DNA from: DATDOO01 sp035293245
GTDB lineage: Bacteria > Pseudomonadota > Gammaproteobacteria > Methylococcales > Methylococcaceae
Length of the DNA: 21,465 bases
Direction: 5' to 3'
Assembly (NCBI GenBank): GCA_035293245.1
Contig: DATDOO010000182.1
Location: 1-21,465 of the forward strand
Position 1 is the stretch's first letter; each line of letters begins with the position of its first letter. This document shows positions 14,934 through 21,465 of this stretch, in pieces. Position numbers and translations under genes: made by a program. The notes under the pieces were generated by a model. The model did not search any database and was not told the origin of the DNA. It saw only the letters and a list, made by a program, of their open reading frames with translations.

Positions 14934-15221
14934 TCAGGCCGGCTTGACGGAAATCTCGCCGCCCAGAACCTGGGCCTGGCAGGCCAGGCGATTGTGCTTG
15001 CCGGCGAAATTTTCGCGCAAAATCTTGTCCTCCAGCACCGACGGCTCGCTCAGGTTGTTCCAGCCGTCCGTGACCTGCATGAGGCAGGTGCCGCAGTCGC
15101 CTTCCCGGCAGCCATAGGTGATGCCGGAACCGACCTTTTCGGATATTTCGATGACCCGGGTGCCCGCCGGCACGGTGACGGTCACATTGATGTCTTCGAA
15201 CGTAACGGTGGCTTTCGCCAT
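14934..15221 (-). CDS. [2Fe-2S] ferredoxin
   Basis: A 95-residue plant/adrenodoxin-like ferredoxin with cluster ligands C38-x4-C43-x2-C46 and C81 (GCREGDCGTCLMQV, LACQAQV). It lacks the insert that marks the FeSII-like neighbour. It is a likely electron carrier to or from nitrogenase-associated enzymes, judged from its place as second gene of the ferredoxin-nifQ operon. AGGAGAGG precedes the ATG at 15221. The exact redox partner is not evident; Rnf is a possible reductase. Confidence 0.88.
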   Translation of the reverse strand: MAKATVTFEDINVTVTVPAGTRVIEISEKVGSGITYGCREGDCGTCLMQVTDGWNNLSEPSVLEDKILRENFAGKHNRLACQAQVLGGEISVKPA

Positions 15222-15269
15222 GACTGCCTCTCCTGGTGGGTTGTGAAATTCGTTTGCCGCGCTTCGGGA

Positions 15270-15548
15270 TCAGTGGGCGCTGAACTCCGCCCGCGCCTGA
15301 TTCAATTTTTCCGGCGGAATGCCGGTCAGCGAGCCGGGCGGATTCAGCGCCAGCCCGAAGTCGTCGACGATGGCGCCCTCGATGGGGCAGATGGCCGCGC
15401 ACTGGGGGTCGTCGTGATCGCCCGCGCACTCGGTGCACTTCATGGGATCGATGCGAAAATGCGGCTGGGCCTCGTAGATGGCCTGGTTGGGGCACAGCGG
15501 CTCGCAGGCCCAGCAGTTGACGCACAGTTCATTGATTTGGAGTGCCAT
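15270..15548 (-). CDS. 2[4Fe-4S] ferredoxin (Alvin type, FdxN-like)
   Basis: A 92-residue ferredoxin with two [4Fe-4S] motifs. The first is C9-C12-C15-C19-P. The second is C38-C41-x8-C50-x3-C54-P, whose long gap between the second and third Cys is typical of Allochromatium-type low-potential ferredoxins, including nif-associated ones such as FdxN. It is the first gene of the operon, with GAGGG before the ATG at 15548 and a sigma-54 promoter about 60 bases upstream. A direct electron donor role to nitrogenase or NifB is plausible. A longer in-frame start at 15617 would lie upstream of the predicted transcription start, so it is rejected. Confidence 0.9.
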   Translation of the reverse strand: MALQINELCVNCWACEPLCPNQAIYEAQPHFRIDPMKCTECAGDHDDPQCAAICPIEGAIVDDFGLALNPPGSLTGIPPEKLNQARAEFSAH

Positions 15549-15605
15549 GAAACGCCCTCGTATGAGCGGGCGGAAAATCCCGCCGCAATTCGTCTCCGGG
15601 TGCAT

Positions 15606-15621
15606 TGCACTGTCCATGCCA
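15606..15621 (-). promoter_or_regulatory. Sigma-54 (RpoN) -24/-12 promoter
   Basis: On the minus strand the sequence is TGGCATGGACAGTGCA, with the invariant GG (15620-15619) and GC (15608-15607) separated by exactly 10 bases. The match to the TGGCAC-N5-TTGCA consensus is close. Transcription would start near 15595, leaving a leader of about 47 bases before the ferredoxin ATG. Confidence 0.85.
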
Positions 15622-15663
15622 GGGACATTCCATTGTTTTTACTGGGTTTATGGGGCACGTCCC

Positions 15664-15679
15664 TGTCGCAAACCGGACA
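15664..15679 (-). promoter_or_regulatory. NifA upstream activator site 1 (TGT-N10-ACA)
   Basis: The sequence TGTCGCAAACCGGACA matches the NifA-binding consensus TGT-N10-ACA and is flanked to give CCTGTC/GACAGG arms. Its centre lies about 77 bases upstream of the predicted start, within the usual range for NifA sites. The AT-rich DNA between it and the promoter (about 15630-15655) could bind IHF, but no clear IHF consensus is seen. Confidence 0.85.
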
Positions 15680-15696
15680 GGAAAGGAAAAAGCCTT

Positions 15697-15712
15697 TGTC
15701 GCATCCGCGACA
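15697..15712 (-). promoter_or_regulatory. NifA upstream activator site 2 (TGT-N10-ACA)
   Basis: TGTCGCATCCGCGACA is a second TGT-N10-ACA site, with perfect TGTCGC/GCGACA arms. It lies 33 bases (about three helical turns) from site 1, so both sites would face the same side of the DNA. It lies about 110 bases upstream of the predicted transcription start. Confidence 0.85.
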
Positions 15713-15803
15713 AGGACCGCAACCGGGACTTTCCATGGCGAAAGGTTGGCGGTCCGCCTAGAATCCCCTCTTGGCAAATTCATCAACCCCAAATCGAGGC
15801 CCC

Positions 15804-16094
15804 ATGAATCGGATACAGGCATTGCAGGTCCTTTCCCGCGCCAAGCCTGACTTAGCGGAGCGATTCGGCGTCGTGCGGCTGGCTCTGTTCGGTTCCACCG
15901 CACGCGATGAAGCGCGCGCGGACAGCGATGTGGATGTCGTGGTGTCGTTCGATGGCCCGGCCACCTCCCAACGATACTTTGGGGTGCAGTTTTACCTGGA
16001 AGACCTGCTGGGGTGTCCCGTCGATCTGGTGACCGAAAAGGCGTTACGCCCTGAACTTCGCCCCCACATCGAGCGGGAGGCGGTGAATGTCTGA
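15804..16094 (+). CDS. mntA: MntA-type nucleotidyltransferase antitoxin
   Basis: A 96-residue minimal nucleotidyltransferase with the active-site pattern GSTARDEARADSDVDVVV (GS-x10-D-x-D). In characterised MntA-HepT systems this protein neutralises the HEPN toxin by adding AMP groups to a tyrosine near the toxin active site. The ATG at 15804 follows GAGG; an upstream in-frame start at 15771 is less likely. It overlaps hepT by 8 bases. The pair looks less GC-rich than its neighbours, consistent with horizontal acquisition, and starts about 90 bases from the outer NifA site of the divergent ferredoxin operon. Confidence 0.9.
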   Translation: MNRIQALQVLSRAKPDLAERFGVVRLALFGSTARDEARADSDVDVVVSFDGPATSQRYFGVQFYLEDLLGCPVDLVTEKALRPELRPHIEREAVNV

Positions 16095-16425
16095 GCGTGA
16101 ATGGGATTTCTACCTGGACGACATGATTTCCTTTGCCGAAAAGGTACTGGCCTACACGGAAGGATTCGATCAGGCGAAGTTTGAAGTCGGCGGCCTGACC
16201 TATGACGCCACCGTCCGCAACCTGGAATTGCTCGGCGAAGCCGCGACGCATATTCCTTCGCAAATCCGCGAAGCGCACGGAGCAATTCCCTGGCGGCAAC
16301 TCATTGCCACCCGCAACCGCCTAATTCACGGATATCTGGGTATAGACGACGATATTCTGTGGAGCATCATCCAGGGCGATATTCCCGCATTGCTGCCCGC
16401 ATTGCGCGCAATCAAAGGCAAGTAG
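16087..16425 (+). CDS. hepT: HepT-like HEPN ribonuclease toxin (DUF86)
   Basis: A 112-residue, all-helical HEPN-domain protein with the RNase motif R-x4-H-x-Y in RNRLIHGY (about residues 77-84), preceded by the family-typical segment VRNLELLGEAATHIP. The tyrosine of this motif is the AMPylated residue in studied MntA-HepT pairs. HEPN toxins of this class cleave RNA as dimers. It overlaps the antitoxin gene, the normal order and arrangement for this system. The active motif is intact, so the toxin is probably functional. Confidence 0.9.
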   Translation: MSEREWDFYLDDMISFAEKVLAYTEGFDQAKFEVGGLTYDATVRNLELLGEAATHIPSQIREAHGAIPWRQLIATRNRLIHGYLGIDDDILWSIIQGDIPALLPALRAIKGK

Positions 16426-16465
16426 ACAGCCCGCGGCTCTGCACCGCCGGCGGTTTCGGGAAACG

Positions 16466-16963
16466 ATGGCGAAAAACGCCGCCTACCTCTTCGTCTACGG
16501 CTCCCTCCGCCGGGGTGCAAAAAAAGGCATGAACCGCCTGCTGGCGCGTTACGGCCGTTTCGTGGCCAACGCGACCTATCCGGGCCGGTTGTACCGGGTG
16601 GCCGACTACCCCGGCGCAGTGCCTTCGGATCGGCCCGGCGAGGTGGTGCACGGGGAGGTGTGGCGGCTGGCCTGTCCTGAGCGGGCTTTTGTGCGGCTGG
16701 ACGAATACGAAGCGTGCGGACCCGGCTTCCCGGAACCCGCCGAATACGTGCGCTGCGTCGCGGAAGTGACGCTCGCCGGCGGCGAAACCGTCTCGGCCTG
16801 GCTATACCTTTACAACCTCCCTACCGAGGGGCTGGAAGTCATCGGGCATGGCGATTACCTGCATGACGCGGCGGACAGCCAAGGCTCATCCTGCTTCAGC
16901 CGAGGGTACAGGCTCTTGTCCCCTCCCCCGCCGGGAGAAGGAGCCAAACCCCGCAGCAAGTAG
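16466..16963 (+). CDS. Gamma-glutamylcyclotransferase (AIG2/YtfP-like) family protein
   Basis: A 165-residue protein with the family N-terminus LFVYGSLRRG and a likely catalytic glutamate in RLDEYEACGP, plus the C-terminal YLYNLP segment. Related enzymes release 5-oxoproline from gamma-glutamyl compounds. Family assignment is good; the substrate is unknown. The last 25 or so residues (after GDYLHDAADS) look unrelated to the family. They are read from repeat-like DNA, and the TAG stop at 16961-16963 is the first three bases of a REP element. The native C-terminus was probably shorter. The Shine-Dalgarno is weak. Confidence 0.82.
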   Translation: MAKNAAYLFVYGSLRRGAKKGMNRLLARYGRFVANATYPGRLYRVADYPGAVPSDRPGEVVHGEVWRLACPERAFVRLDEYEACGPGFPEPAEYVRCVAEVTLAGGETVSAWLYLYNLPTEGLEVIGHGDYLHDAADSQGSSCFSRGYRLLSPPPPGEGAKPRSK

Positions 16964-17047
16964 CCCGGAGGCGCGATAGCGCGTCCGGGGAACGGCGCAT
17001 GATTGGACGCCGACCCCGGACGCCCGTCGACGGGACCTCCGGGCTAC
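16960..17047. repeat. Paired REP (BIME-like) elements
   Basis: Two inverted units face each other: GTAGCCCGGAGGCGCGATAG...CCGGGG (16960-16990) and CCCCGGACGCCCGTCGACGG...CCTCCGGGCTAC (about 17014-17047). This is the GTAGCCCGGA...TCCGGG type found between genes in many proteobacteria. The right unit abuts the second copy of the 64-bp dispersed repeat. The left unit provides the stop codon of the cyclotransferase-like gene. Confidence 0.8.
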
Positions 17048-17050
17048 CCA

Positions 17051-17113
17051 CTGCGATGCTCGGCAGCGTAGAAGTCGCGGAGGGAACTCCAAGGCCTGGA
17101 GCCATGTTCATGG
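17051..17113 (+). repeat. Dispersed ~64-bp repeat, copy 2
   Basis: This matches 91-154 with six substitutions and one single-base gap. It is immediately preceded by REP units, as copy 1 is by a palindrome cluster. On the minus strand the stop codon of the hybrid kinase (TGA, 17110-17108) lies inside this repeat. Short frames through the repeat are not conserved between copies. Confidence 0.75.
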
Positions 17114-20100
17114 TAAGGACGGTCTTTGGTCCGGATGCCGCAGGGTTCGCAACATCGCCCGCGCCGCCTCGAAGTCGAAGTTCTCGACGCGGCGCGCGAG
17201 TTCCTCGGCGGGCTGGCCCAGAGCGGCGCGGAACTCGGCGGCGTGGTCCCCGAACAACTCAATGGCGGCGGTGTCGCCGTGCGCCAGCAGCGCGTCGAGT
17301 TCGTCGAGGATTCGTTCCAGGGTTTTCCCTTCCACAGGCGCCGCGTCCGCCGCCCTGGCGGCGCCTGCCGGAGGCATCGCAGCGGCCAGGGCGGCCAGTT
17401 CGGCGGCAACGGCGTCAATGGACGGGCGGAGATCGCCGTCGCCCAGGGCCGCGTCTTCACGGGTCCGCAGGATCGTCTCCAGGGACGCCGCCTTGTCCGC
17501 CAGGCGACCGGCTCCCAGGGTGGCGGCCGCGCCTTTGAGGTTATGGGCCAGCCTCCGGGCTTCGAGCCGTTCGCCGGCGGCCAGGCATGCGGCCAGCCGG
17601 GCCATGTCTTCGGCGTGCGTCGCGACGAACTCCCGCAACAGTCTCAGATACGCAGCCGACTTGCCGCGCAGCACGGCCAGGCCACGGGCGACGTCGAGGC
17701 CGGGAACGGCGGACAACTGCGCCAGAGCGGCTGCGGTCCCGGCATCGACCGGACGCACCGGCACGGCCTCCGGATGCCGTTCCGATCCGGGCGGACCGCG
17801 CTCCTCCGGCAGCCATTTGAGCAGGGCGGCGTAAAGCAGGCCGGCGTCCACGGGCTTGGCGATGAAGTCGTTCATGCCCGCCGCCGCACAGGCGCGGCGA
17901 TCCTCGTCGAAGGCGTTGGCCGTCATGGCCAGGATGGGCGTGCCGCCGTGGCCCGGCAAGGCGCGGATGGCGCGGGCGGCTTCCAGTCCGTCCATGACGG
18001 GCATCTGCATGTCCATCAGGATCAGGTCGTAGCCGTGGGTGCGCGCTTTCTCCAGCGCCTGTGCGCCGTCTTCCGCCACATCCACCGCCAGACCCACTCC
18101 TTGCAACAGTTCCATAGCCACCTCGCGGTTGCTGGCGTTGTCTTCCACCAGCAGGAGCCGCGCGCCCCCGTGACGCCGGTTCAGGCGCGCCTCGGCGTCC
18201 CCCGTGTCCGCGACCGCCGCTGCGGACGCCGCGCCGTGGCCGCGTTGCAAGCGGGCGGTGAGCCAGAAGGTGCTGCCCGCCCCCGGCGCGCTGTCGGCCC
18301 CGGCTTCTCCTCCCATGAGGTGGGCCAGTCGCGCGGCGATGGCGAGACCGAGGCCGGTGCCGCCGTATCGGCGCGTGGTCGCGGCGTCGGCCTGCTCGAA
18401 GACTTGAAACAACCGTTTCAGCTCGTCGGGCGCAATGCCGATGCCGGTATCCCGGACTTCGAAGCGCACCAGCAACTCCCCCCCATGATCTTCCAGCAGC
18501 ATGGCGCGCAGGGCGACGAATCCCCGCTCGGTAAACTTGACCGCGTTGGTGGCGTAGTTGAGCAACGCCTGGCGCAACCGGGTCGGATCCCCGCGCAGCC
18601 AGAGGGGAACCTCGTCGTAGTCGAGCACCACCTGGAGTCCCTTGTCCCGCGCCGAGTCGCCGACGATGGAAGCGACGTTGTTGAGGACCGCGGCGAGAAG
18701 GAAATCCGTATTTTCCAGTTGCAAACGACCGGCTTCGATTTTGGAAAAGTCGAGGACATCGTCGATGATCGACAAAAGGTGCCGTCCGGCGTGGTCGATC
18801 TTGGCCAGCCGCTCGACCTGTCCCGGCGTGGTCGTGTCGCGGCGCAGCAGATGGGTCAGGCCGAGGATGGCATTGAGGGGAGTGCGGATTTCGTGGCTCA
18901 TGTTGGCCAGGAAAATGCTTTTGGCGCGGTTGGCGGCCTCTGCCCGTTCGCGCGCCTCGGCCAGTTCCCGCGTGCGTTGCTCCACCAGTTCTTCCAGATG
19001 GTGGCGGTGCCCATCCAGTTCCGCGGCGAGGCGTTTCTTTTCGGTGATGTCTTCCTTGACCGCCACGTAGTGGGTGACTTGCCCGTCGGGCCGGCGCAGC
19101 GGCGCAATGATGGCGAATTCCACGTATTCGCTGCCGTCCTTGCGCTGGTTGAGAAATTCGCCTTTCCAGAGCCGGCCGTGGGTGAGCGCGTCCCACAGGG
19201 CGACGAAAGTCTCGGGCGGCGTCCTGCCCGAATTCAGGACGCGCGGATTGCGGCCGGTCACGTCCTCGCGGCTGTAGCCGGTCGCGCTCAGGAAGGCTTC
19301 GTTGACGTACTCGATGTTGCCGGCGAGGTCGGTGATGACGATGCTCTCCGGACTCTGTTCCACCGCCTGGGAGAGCTGGCGCACGCGCTCCTCGGCCTCC
19401 TTGCGCCCGGTGATGTCCAGGTTGATGCCGGACAGGCGGATGGGCTTGCCGTCCGCGTCGTACTGGGCGCGGCCCTTGCTCACCAGCCAGCGGGTCTCTC
19501 CCGTATCGAGCCGCACGCGGAATTCCACCTCGAACGCCTCCCTGCGCGCAATGTGGCTCTCCCACATGGCGTCGATCAGGGGCAGATCGTCGGGGTGCAC
19601 GCGCGCGCGCCAGTCGTCGTTGCTCCTGGCATTGCCCGGGGCGACGCCGTAAAGCCTTTCGCACTCGGGCGACCAGTAGATCCGGTCGCTGCGCAGGTCC
19701 CATTCCCAGATGCCCACGTGCGCCCCTTCCTGGGCCATCCGCAAACGCTGCTCGCTTTCCCGCAGCGCGGCATAGGCCGCCTCGCCCCGTTCCCGCGCGG
19801 CGATGGCGTCCTCCATCAGGTTCAATGCGGCGAGACACGCCCGGCGCTGCTCCCCGAGGGCGGCGGCCTGGCTCTCGCGCAAGGACTCCTCGGCGGCCCT
19901 CCGGGCGCGGCGTTCGGCCACTTCGTCCAAAGCGCGGCGGATCGCCGGGCAAAGGCGGGCGAGGTTACCTTTGAGGACGAAATCGCACGCCCCGGCGTTG
20001 AGCATATCCACCACCGCTTCCTCGCCCACGTTGCCGGATACCAGGATCACCGGCAGTTCCGGCCGGCGGGTCCGGATGCGGGCAAGGCCGACCCGGCTGT

Positions 20101-20287
20101 CCATGCCCGGCACGCAGTAATCCATCAGCACCAGATCCCATTCTTCCTCCAGGGCGGCGGCGAGCCCCGCGGCGCCATCGACGCGCCGGCACGTCGCCGC
20201 AACACCCTGCTGGCTCAACTGCCGTTCCATCAACAGAAGATCGGCCGGATCGTCCTCGATGACCAGAAGTTTCAGCGTCTCGGCCAT
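17108..20287 (-). CDS. Hybrid sensor histidine kinase with phosphorelay domains
   Basis: A 1059-residue soluble hybrid kinase. Its order is N-terminal receiver with Asp56 (about 5-125), coiled-coil linker (125-195), PAS (about 200-300) and PAS (about 305-425). HisKA follows with His465 (FLANMSHEIRTPLNAILGL), then HATPase_c (NYATNAVKFT, DTGIGI, GGTGLGLAI; about 555-690), a second receiver with Asp759 (LILMDMQMPVMDG) and an HPt domain with His915 (RRLAHNLKGAAATLG). The full His-Asp-His relay is present, so phosphate can pass to an outside regulator. The N-terminal receiver suggests input from the neighbouring kinase. No membrane segment is seen. It starts 7 bases after the upstream receiver gene. 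The end lies in a dispersed repeat. Confidence 0.93.
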   Translation of the reverse strand: MAETLKLLVIEDDPADLLLMERQLSQQGVAATCRRVDGAAGLAAALEEEWDLVLMDYCVPGMDSRVGLARIRTRRPELPVILVSGNVGEEAVVDMLNAGACDFVLKGNLARLCPAIRRALDEVAERRARRAAEESLRESQAAALGEQRRACLAALNLMEDAIAARERGEAAYAALRESEQRLRMAQEGAHVGIWEWDLRSDRIYWSPECERLYGVAPGNARSNDDWRARVHPDDLPLIDAMWESHIARREAFEVEFRVRLDTGETRWLVSKGRAQYDADGKPIRLSGINLDITGRKEAEERVRQLSQAVEQSPESIVITDLAGNIEYVNEAFLSATGYSREDVTGRNPRVLNSGRTPPETFVALWDALTHGRLWKGEFLNQRKDGSEYVEFAIIAPLRRPDGQVTHYVAVKEDITEKKRLAAELDGHRHHLEELVEQRTRELAEARERAEAANRAKSIFLANMSHEIRTPLNAILGLTHLLRRDTTTPGQVERLAKIDHAGRHLLSIIDDVLDFSKIEAGRLQLENTDFLLAAVLNNVASIVGDSARDKGLQVVLDYDEVPLWLRGDPTRLRQALLNYATNAVKFTERGFVALRAMLLEDHGGELLVRFEVRDTGIGIAPDELKRLFQVFEQADAATTRRYGGTGLGLAIAARLAHLMGGEAGADSAPGAGSTFWLTARLQRGHGAASAAAVADTGDAEARLNRRHGGARLLLVEDNASNREVAMELLQGVGLAVDVAEDGAQALEKARTHGYDLILMDMQMPVMDGLEAARAIRALPGHGGTPILAMTANAFDEDRRACAAAGMNDFIAKPVDAGLLYAALLKWLPEERGPPGSERHPEAVPVRPVDAGTAAALAQLSAVPGLDVARGLAVLRGKSAAYLRLLREFVATHAEDMARLAACLAAGERLEARRLAHNLKGAAATLGAGRLADKAASLETILRTREDAALGDGDLRPSIDAVAAELAALAAAMPPAGAARAADAAPVEGKTLERILDELDALLAHGDTAAIELFGDHAAEFRAALGQPAEELARRVENFDFEAARAMLRTLRHPDQRPSLP

Positions 20288-20294
20288 GCGCGCC

Positions 20295-20735
20295 TCAGCG
20301 ACAGTAAGGCGGCTCGTTGGTCGCCAGCCAGTAAACCCCCAGATGCGCCACGGTCTCGGCGAATTCGGCGAATTCCACCGGTTTCCGAACGAAGCTGTTG
20401 CAGCCGTTTTCGTAACTCTTCAGCCGATCGCGTTCCTCGTCCGAGGACGTCAGGATCACGACCGGCAGGAGTGCGGTGCGGGCATCGGCGCGCAGGCGCT
20501 GCAGCACCTCCAGGCCGGACAGGCGCGGCAGACCGATGTCGAGCAGCACCACGGCGGGCAGGTCGGCGTCTTCTCGGGTGGCGAACTCCCCCTCCCGGAA
20601 CAGGTAATCGAGCGCCTGCTGGCCGTCCCGGACCACATCCACCCGGTTGGCCAGGTTGGCCTTGCGCAAGGCGCGCAGGATGAGCATTTCGTCCTGGGGG
20701 TTGTCTTCGACAAGCAGAATGGTCTTGGCTGTCAT
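20295..20735 (-). CDS. Single-domain response regulator (Rcp1-like)
   Basis: A 146-residue stand-alone receiver with no output domain. It has the acidic pair E10-D11, phospho-acceptor Asp66 (VVLLDIGLP), T/S in LTSSD and Lys118 (VRKPVEF). The long loop before the phosphorylation strand and the C-terminal EFAEFAETVAHLGVYWL helix resemble Rcp1, the partner of cyanobacterial phytochrome Cph1. It lies between two kinase genes on the same strand (20 bases after the upstream one, 7 before the hybrid kinase) and may shuttle phosphate between them. Confidence 0.92.
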   Translation of the reverse strand: MTAKTILLVEDNPQDEMLILRALRKANLANRVDVVRDGQQALDYLFREGEFATREDADLPAVVLLDIGLPRLSGLEVLQRLRADARTALLPVVILTSSDEERDRLKSYENGCNSFVRKPVEFAEFAETVAHLGVYWLATNEPPYCR

Positions 20736-20755
20736 CGCGGGCTCCGCAGGTTTTG

Positions 20756-21465
20756 CTATTCGTCTCGCGCCATAGTCGCGGACATGTCGGAGAAGGTAAA
20801 GCAAAATACCGCCCCCCTGCCCGGCTCGCCGCGCGCCTCGATGACGCCGCCGTGGCGGTGCACGATGCGTTGCGCAGTGGCCAGGCCGATGCCGATGCCG
20901 GGGAATTCCTCCTGGCGGTGCAGGCGCTGGAAGGGCTGGAACAGGCGGCCGGCATGGGCCATGTCGAACCCGGCGCCGTTGTCGGCGACGCAAAACCAGC
21001 GCCGCCCGTCGCGCTGCTCGGCGTAGACGCGGATGCGGGCCGCCGCGGTGTGCGCGGTGTATTTCCACGCGTTGGACAGCAGGTTGCCCAGCGCCGCTTC
21101 GATCATGCGCGCATCGCCGCGCGCCCGAAGCCCTTCCTCCACTTCGACCGCCACCTGTCTTTCGGGGTGCGTCGAGGCAAGCTCGTCCAGCAGGCGTCCG
21201 GCCTGGGCGGAGAGATCCACCGCATCGCGCCGGAGTTCGCCGCGCGTGCTGCGCGACAAGGCCAGCAGGCCGTCGATGAGATCGCCCATCCTGCGGCTGG
21301 CGATGTCGATCTGCTCCAGGTAGAGCTTGGCCTCGCCCTGCAACTGGCCGCCGTAATCCTCGGCGAGCGCCTGGGAAAAACCGCTCATGGCCCGCAACGG
21401 CGCGCGCAGGTCGTGGGACACGGCGTAGGCGAAGGCGTCCAGTTCGCGGTTGGCGGCGCTGAGTT
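20756..21465 (-). CDS. Sensor histidine kinase, C-terminal part (runs off the window)
   Basis: The open frame continues to the right edge, so only the last 236 codons or so are seen. The visible part begins LSAANRELDAFAYAVSHDLR, the HisKA dimerisation helix with the phospho-acceptor His in SHDLRAPLRAMSGF. HATPase_c follows, with NLLSNAWKYT, DNGAGFDM and GIGIGLATAQRIVHRHGG. This type of transmitter is common in phytochrome-like and PAS/GAF kinases and often precedes an Rcp1-like regulator, as here. The sensor region is outside the window, so the signal is unknown. A GTG at 21421 inside the frame is not the start. Confidence 0.9.
   Translation of the reverse strand, partial: LSAANRELDAFAYAVSHDLRAPLRAMSGFSQALAEDYGGQLQGEAKLYLEQIDIASRRMGDLIDGLLALSRSTRGELRRDAVDLSAQAGRLLDELASTHPERQVAVEVEEGLRARGDARMIEAALGNLLSNAWKYTAHTAAARIRVYAEQRDGRRWFCVADNGAGFDMAHAGRLFQPFQRLHRQEEFPGIGIGLATAQRIVHRHGGVIEARGEPGRGAVFCFTFSDMSATMARDE

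Noticed and set aside
15713..15803. A sigma-70 promoter for mntA with TAGAAT as -10
   Set aside because: The only -35 candidate at proper spacing (TGGCGA) is weak, so it was not listed as a feature.
17044..17460. Short frames reading through the 64-bp repeat as a small protein
   Set aside because: The two repeat copies differ by a frame-changing gap, so a conserved peptide is not supported.
17126..20683. Very long plus-strand open frame (about 1185 codons) opposite the hybrid kinase and receiver genes
   Set aside because: It is a mirror frame of GC-rich genes. Its translation has no recognisable domain, while the minus strand has complete two-component domains.
1..21465. CRISPR array, tRNA, rRNA, transposase or phage genes
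   Set aside because: No regularly spaced direct repeats, tRNA-like sequence or transposase/integrase reading frames were seen. The repeats present are palindromic intergenic elements.

Overview
The window is GC-rich, densely coded and full of short palindromic intergenic repeats. It most likely comes from an aerobic, nitrogen-fixing gammaproteobacterium, possibly a Methylococcaceae-type methanotroph. That placement is an inference from gene content (Rnf complex, FeSII-like ferredoxin, NifQ, a NifA/sigma-54 promoter) and from the repeat types. No rRNA or other phylogenetic marker is present.

Layout. Bases 1-4980 (+) hold most of an rnf operon in the order C-D-G-E-H, closed by a rho-independent terminator; rnfA and rnfB are expected upstream of the window. 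The operon is interrupted by palindromic repeats at the C/D, G/E and E/H junctions, while D/G overlap. Bases 5073-6444 (+) hold a TIGR01777-type epimerase and a one-nucleotide-spaced SRPBCC protein. Bases 6486-9364 (+) hold a two-component pair: a soluble multi-PAS histidine kinase, one of whose PAS domains has the cysteine signature of a flavin-binding LOV domain, and an overlapping NarL/LuxR-type regulator. A convergent GGDEF-EAL protein follows at 9539-11821 (-).

Bases 12030-15548 (-) are a nitrogen-fixation accessory region. In transcription order it holds a 2[4Fe-4S] ferredoxin, a short [2Fe-2S] ferredoxin, an FeSII (Shethna protein II)-like [2Fe-2S] ferredoxin, nifQ, a palindromic repeat whose first bases are the nifQ stop codon, a SIR2-like protein that appears to lack the catalytic histidine, and a heme-oxygenase-like diiron protein. 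Upstream of the first ferredoxin are a GG-N10-GC sigma-54 promoter and two TGT-N10-ACA NifA sites, so the operon is very probably induced with nitrogenase. Rnf would drive electrons to low-potential ferredoxins, FeSII would protect nitrogenase from oxygen, and NifQ would supply molybdenum for the cofactor.

Bases 15804-16425 (+) encode a MntA-HepT toxin-antitoxin pair, followed by a gamma-glutamylcyclotransferase-like protein (16466-16963) whose stop codon lies in a REP element. From 17108 to the right edge (-) lies a signalling operon: a partial histidine kinase with a phytochrome-like dimerisation motif, an Rcp1-like single-domain receiver, and a 1059-residue hybrid kinase (REC-PAS-PAS-HisKA-HATPase-REC-HPt).

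The best candidates for something undescribed are the SIR2-like and diiron-protein genes beside a NifA-controlled ferredoxin/nifQ operon, the LOV kinase, and the recurrent placement of palindromic repeats exactly at stop codons.
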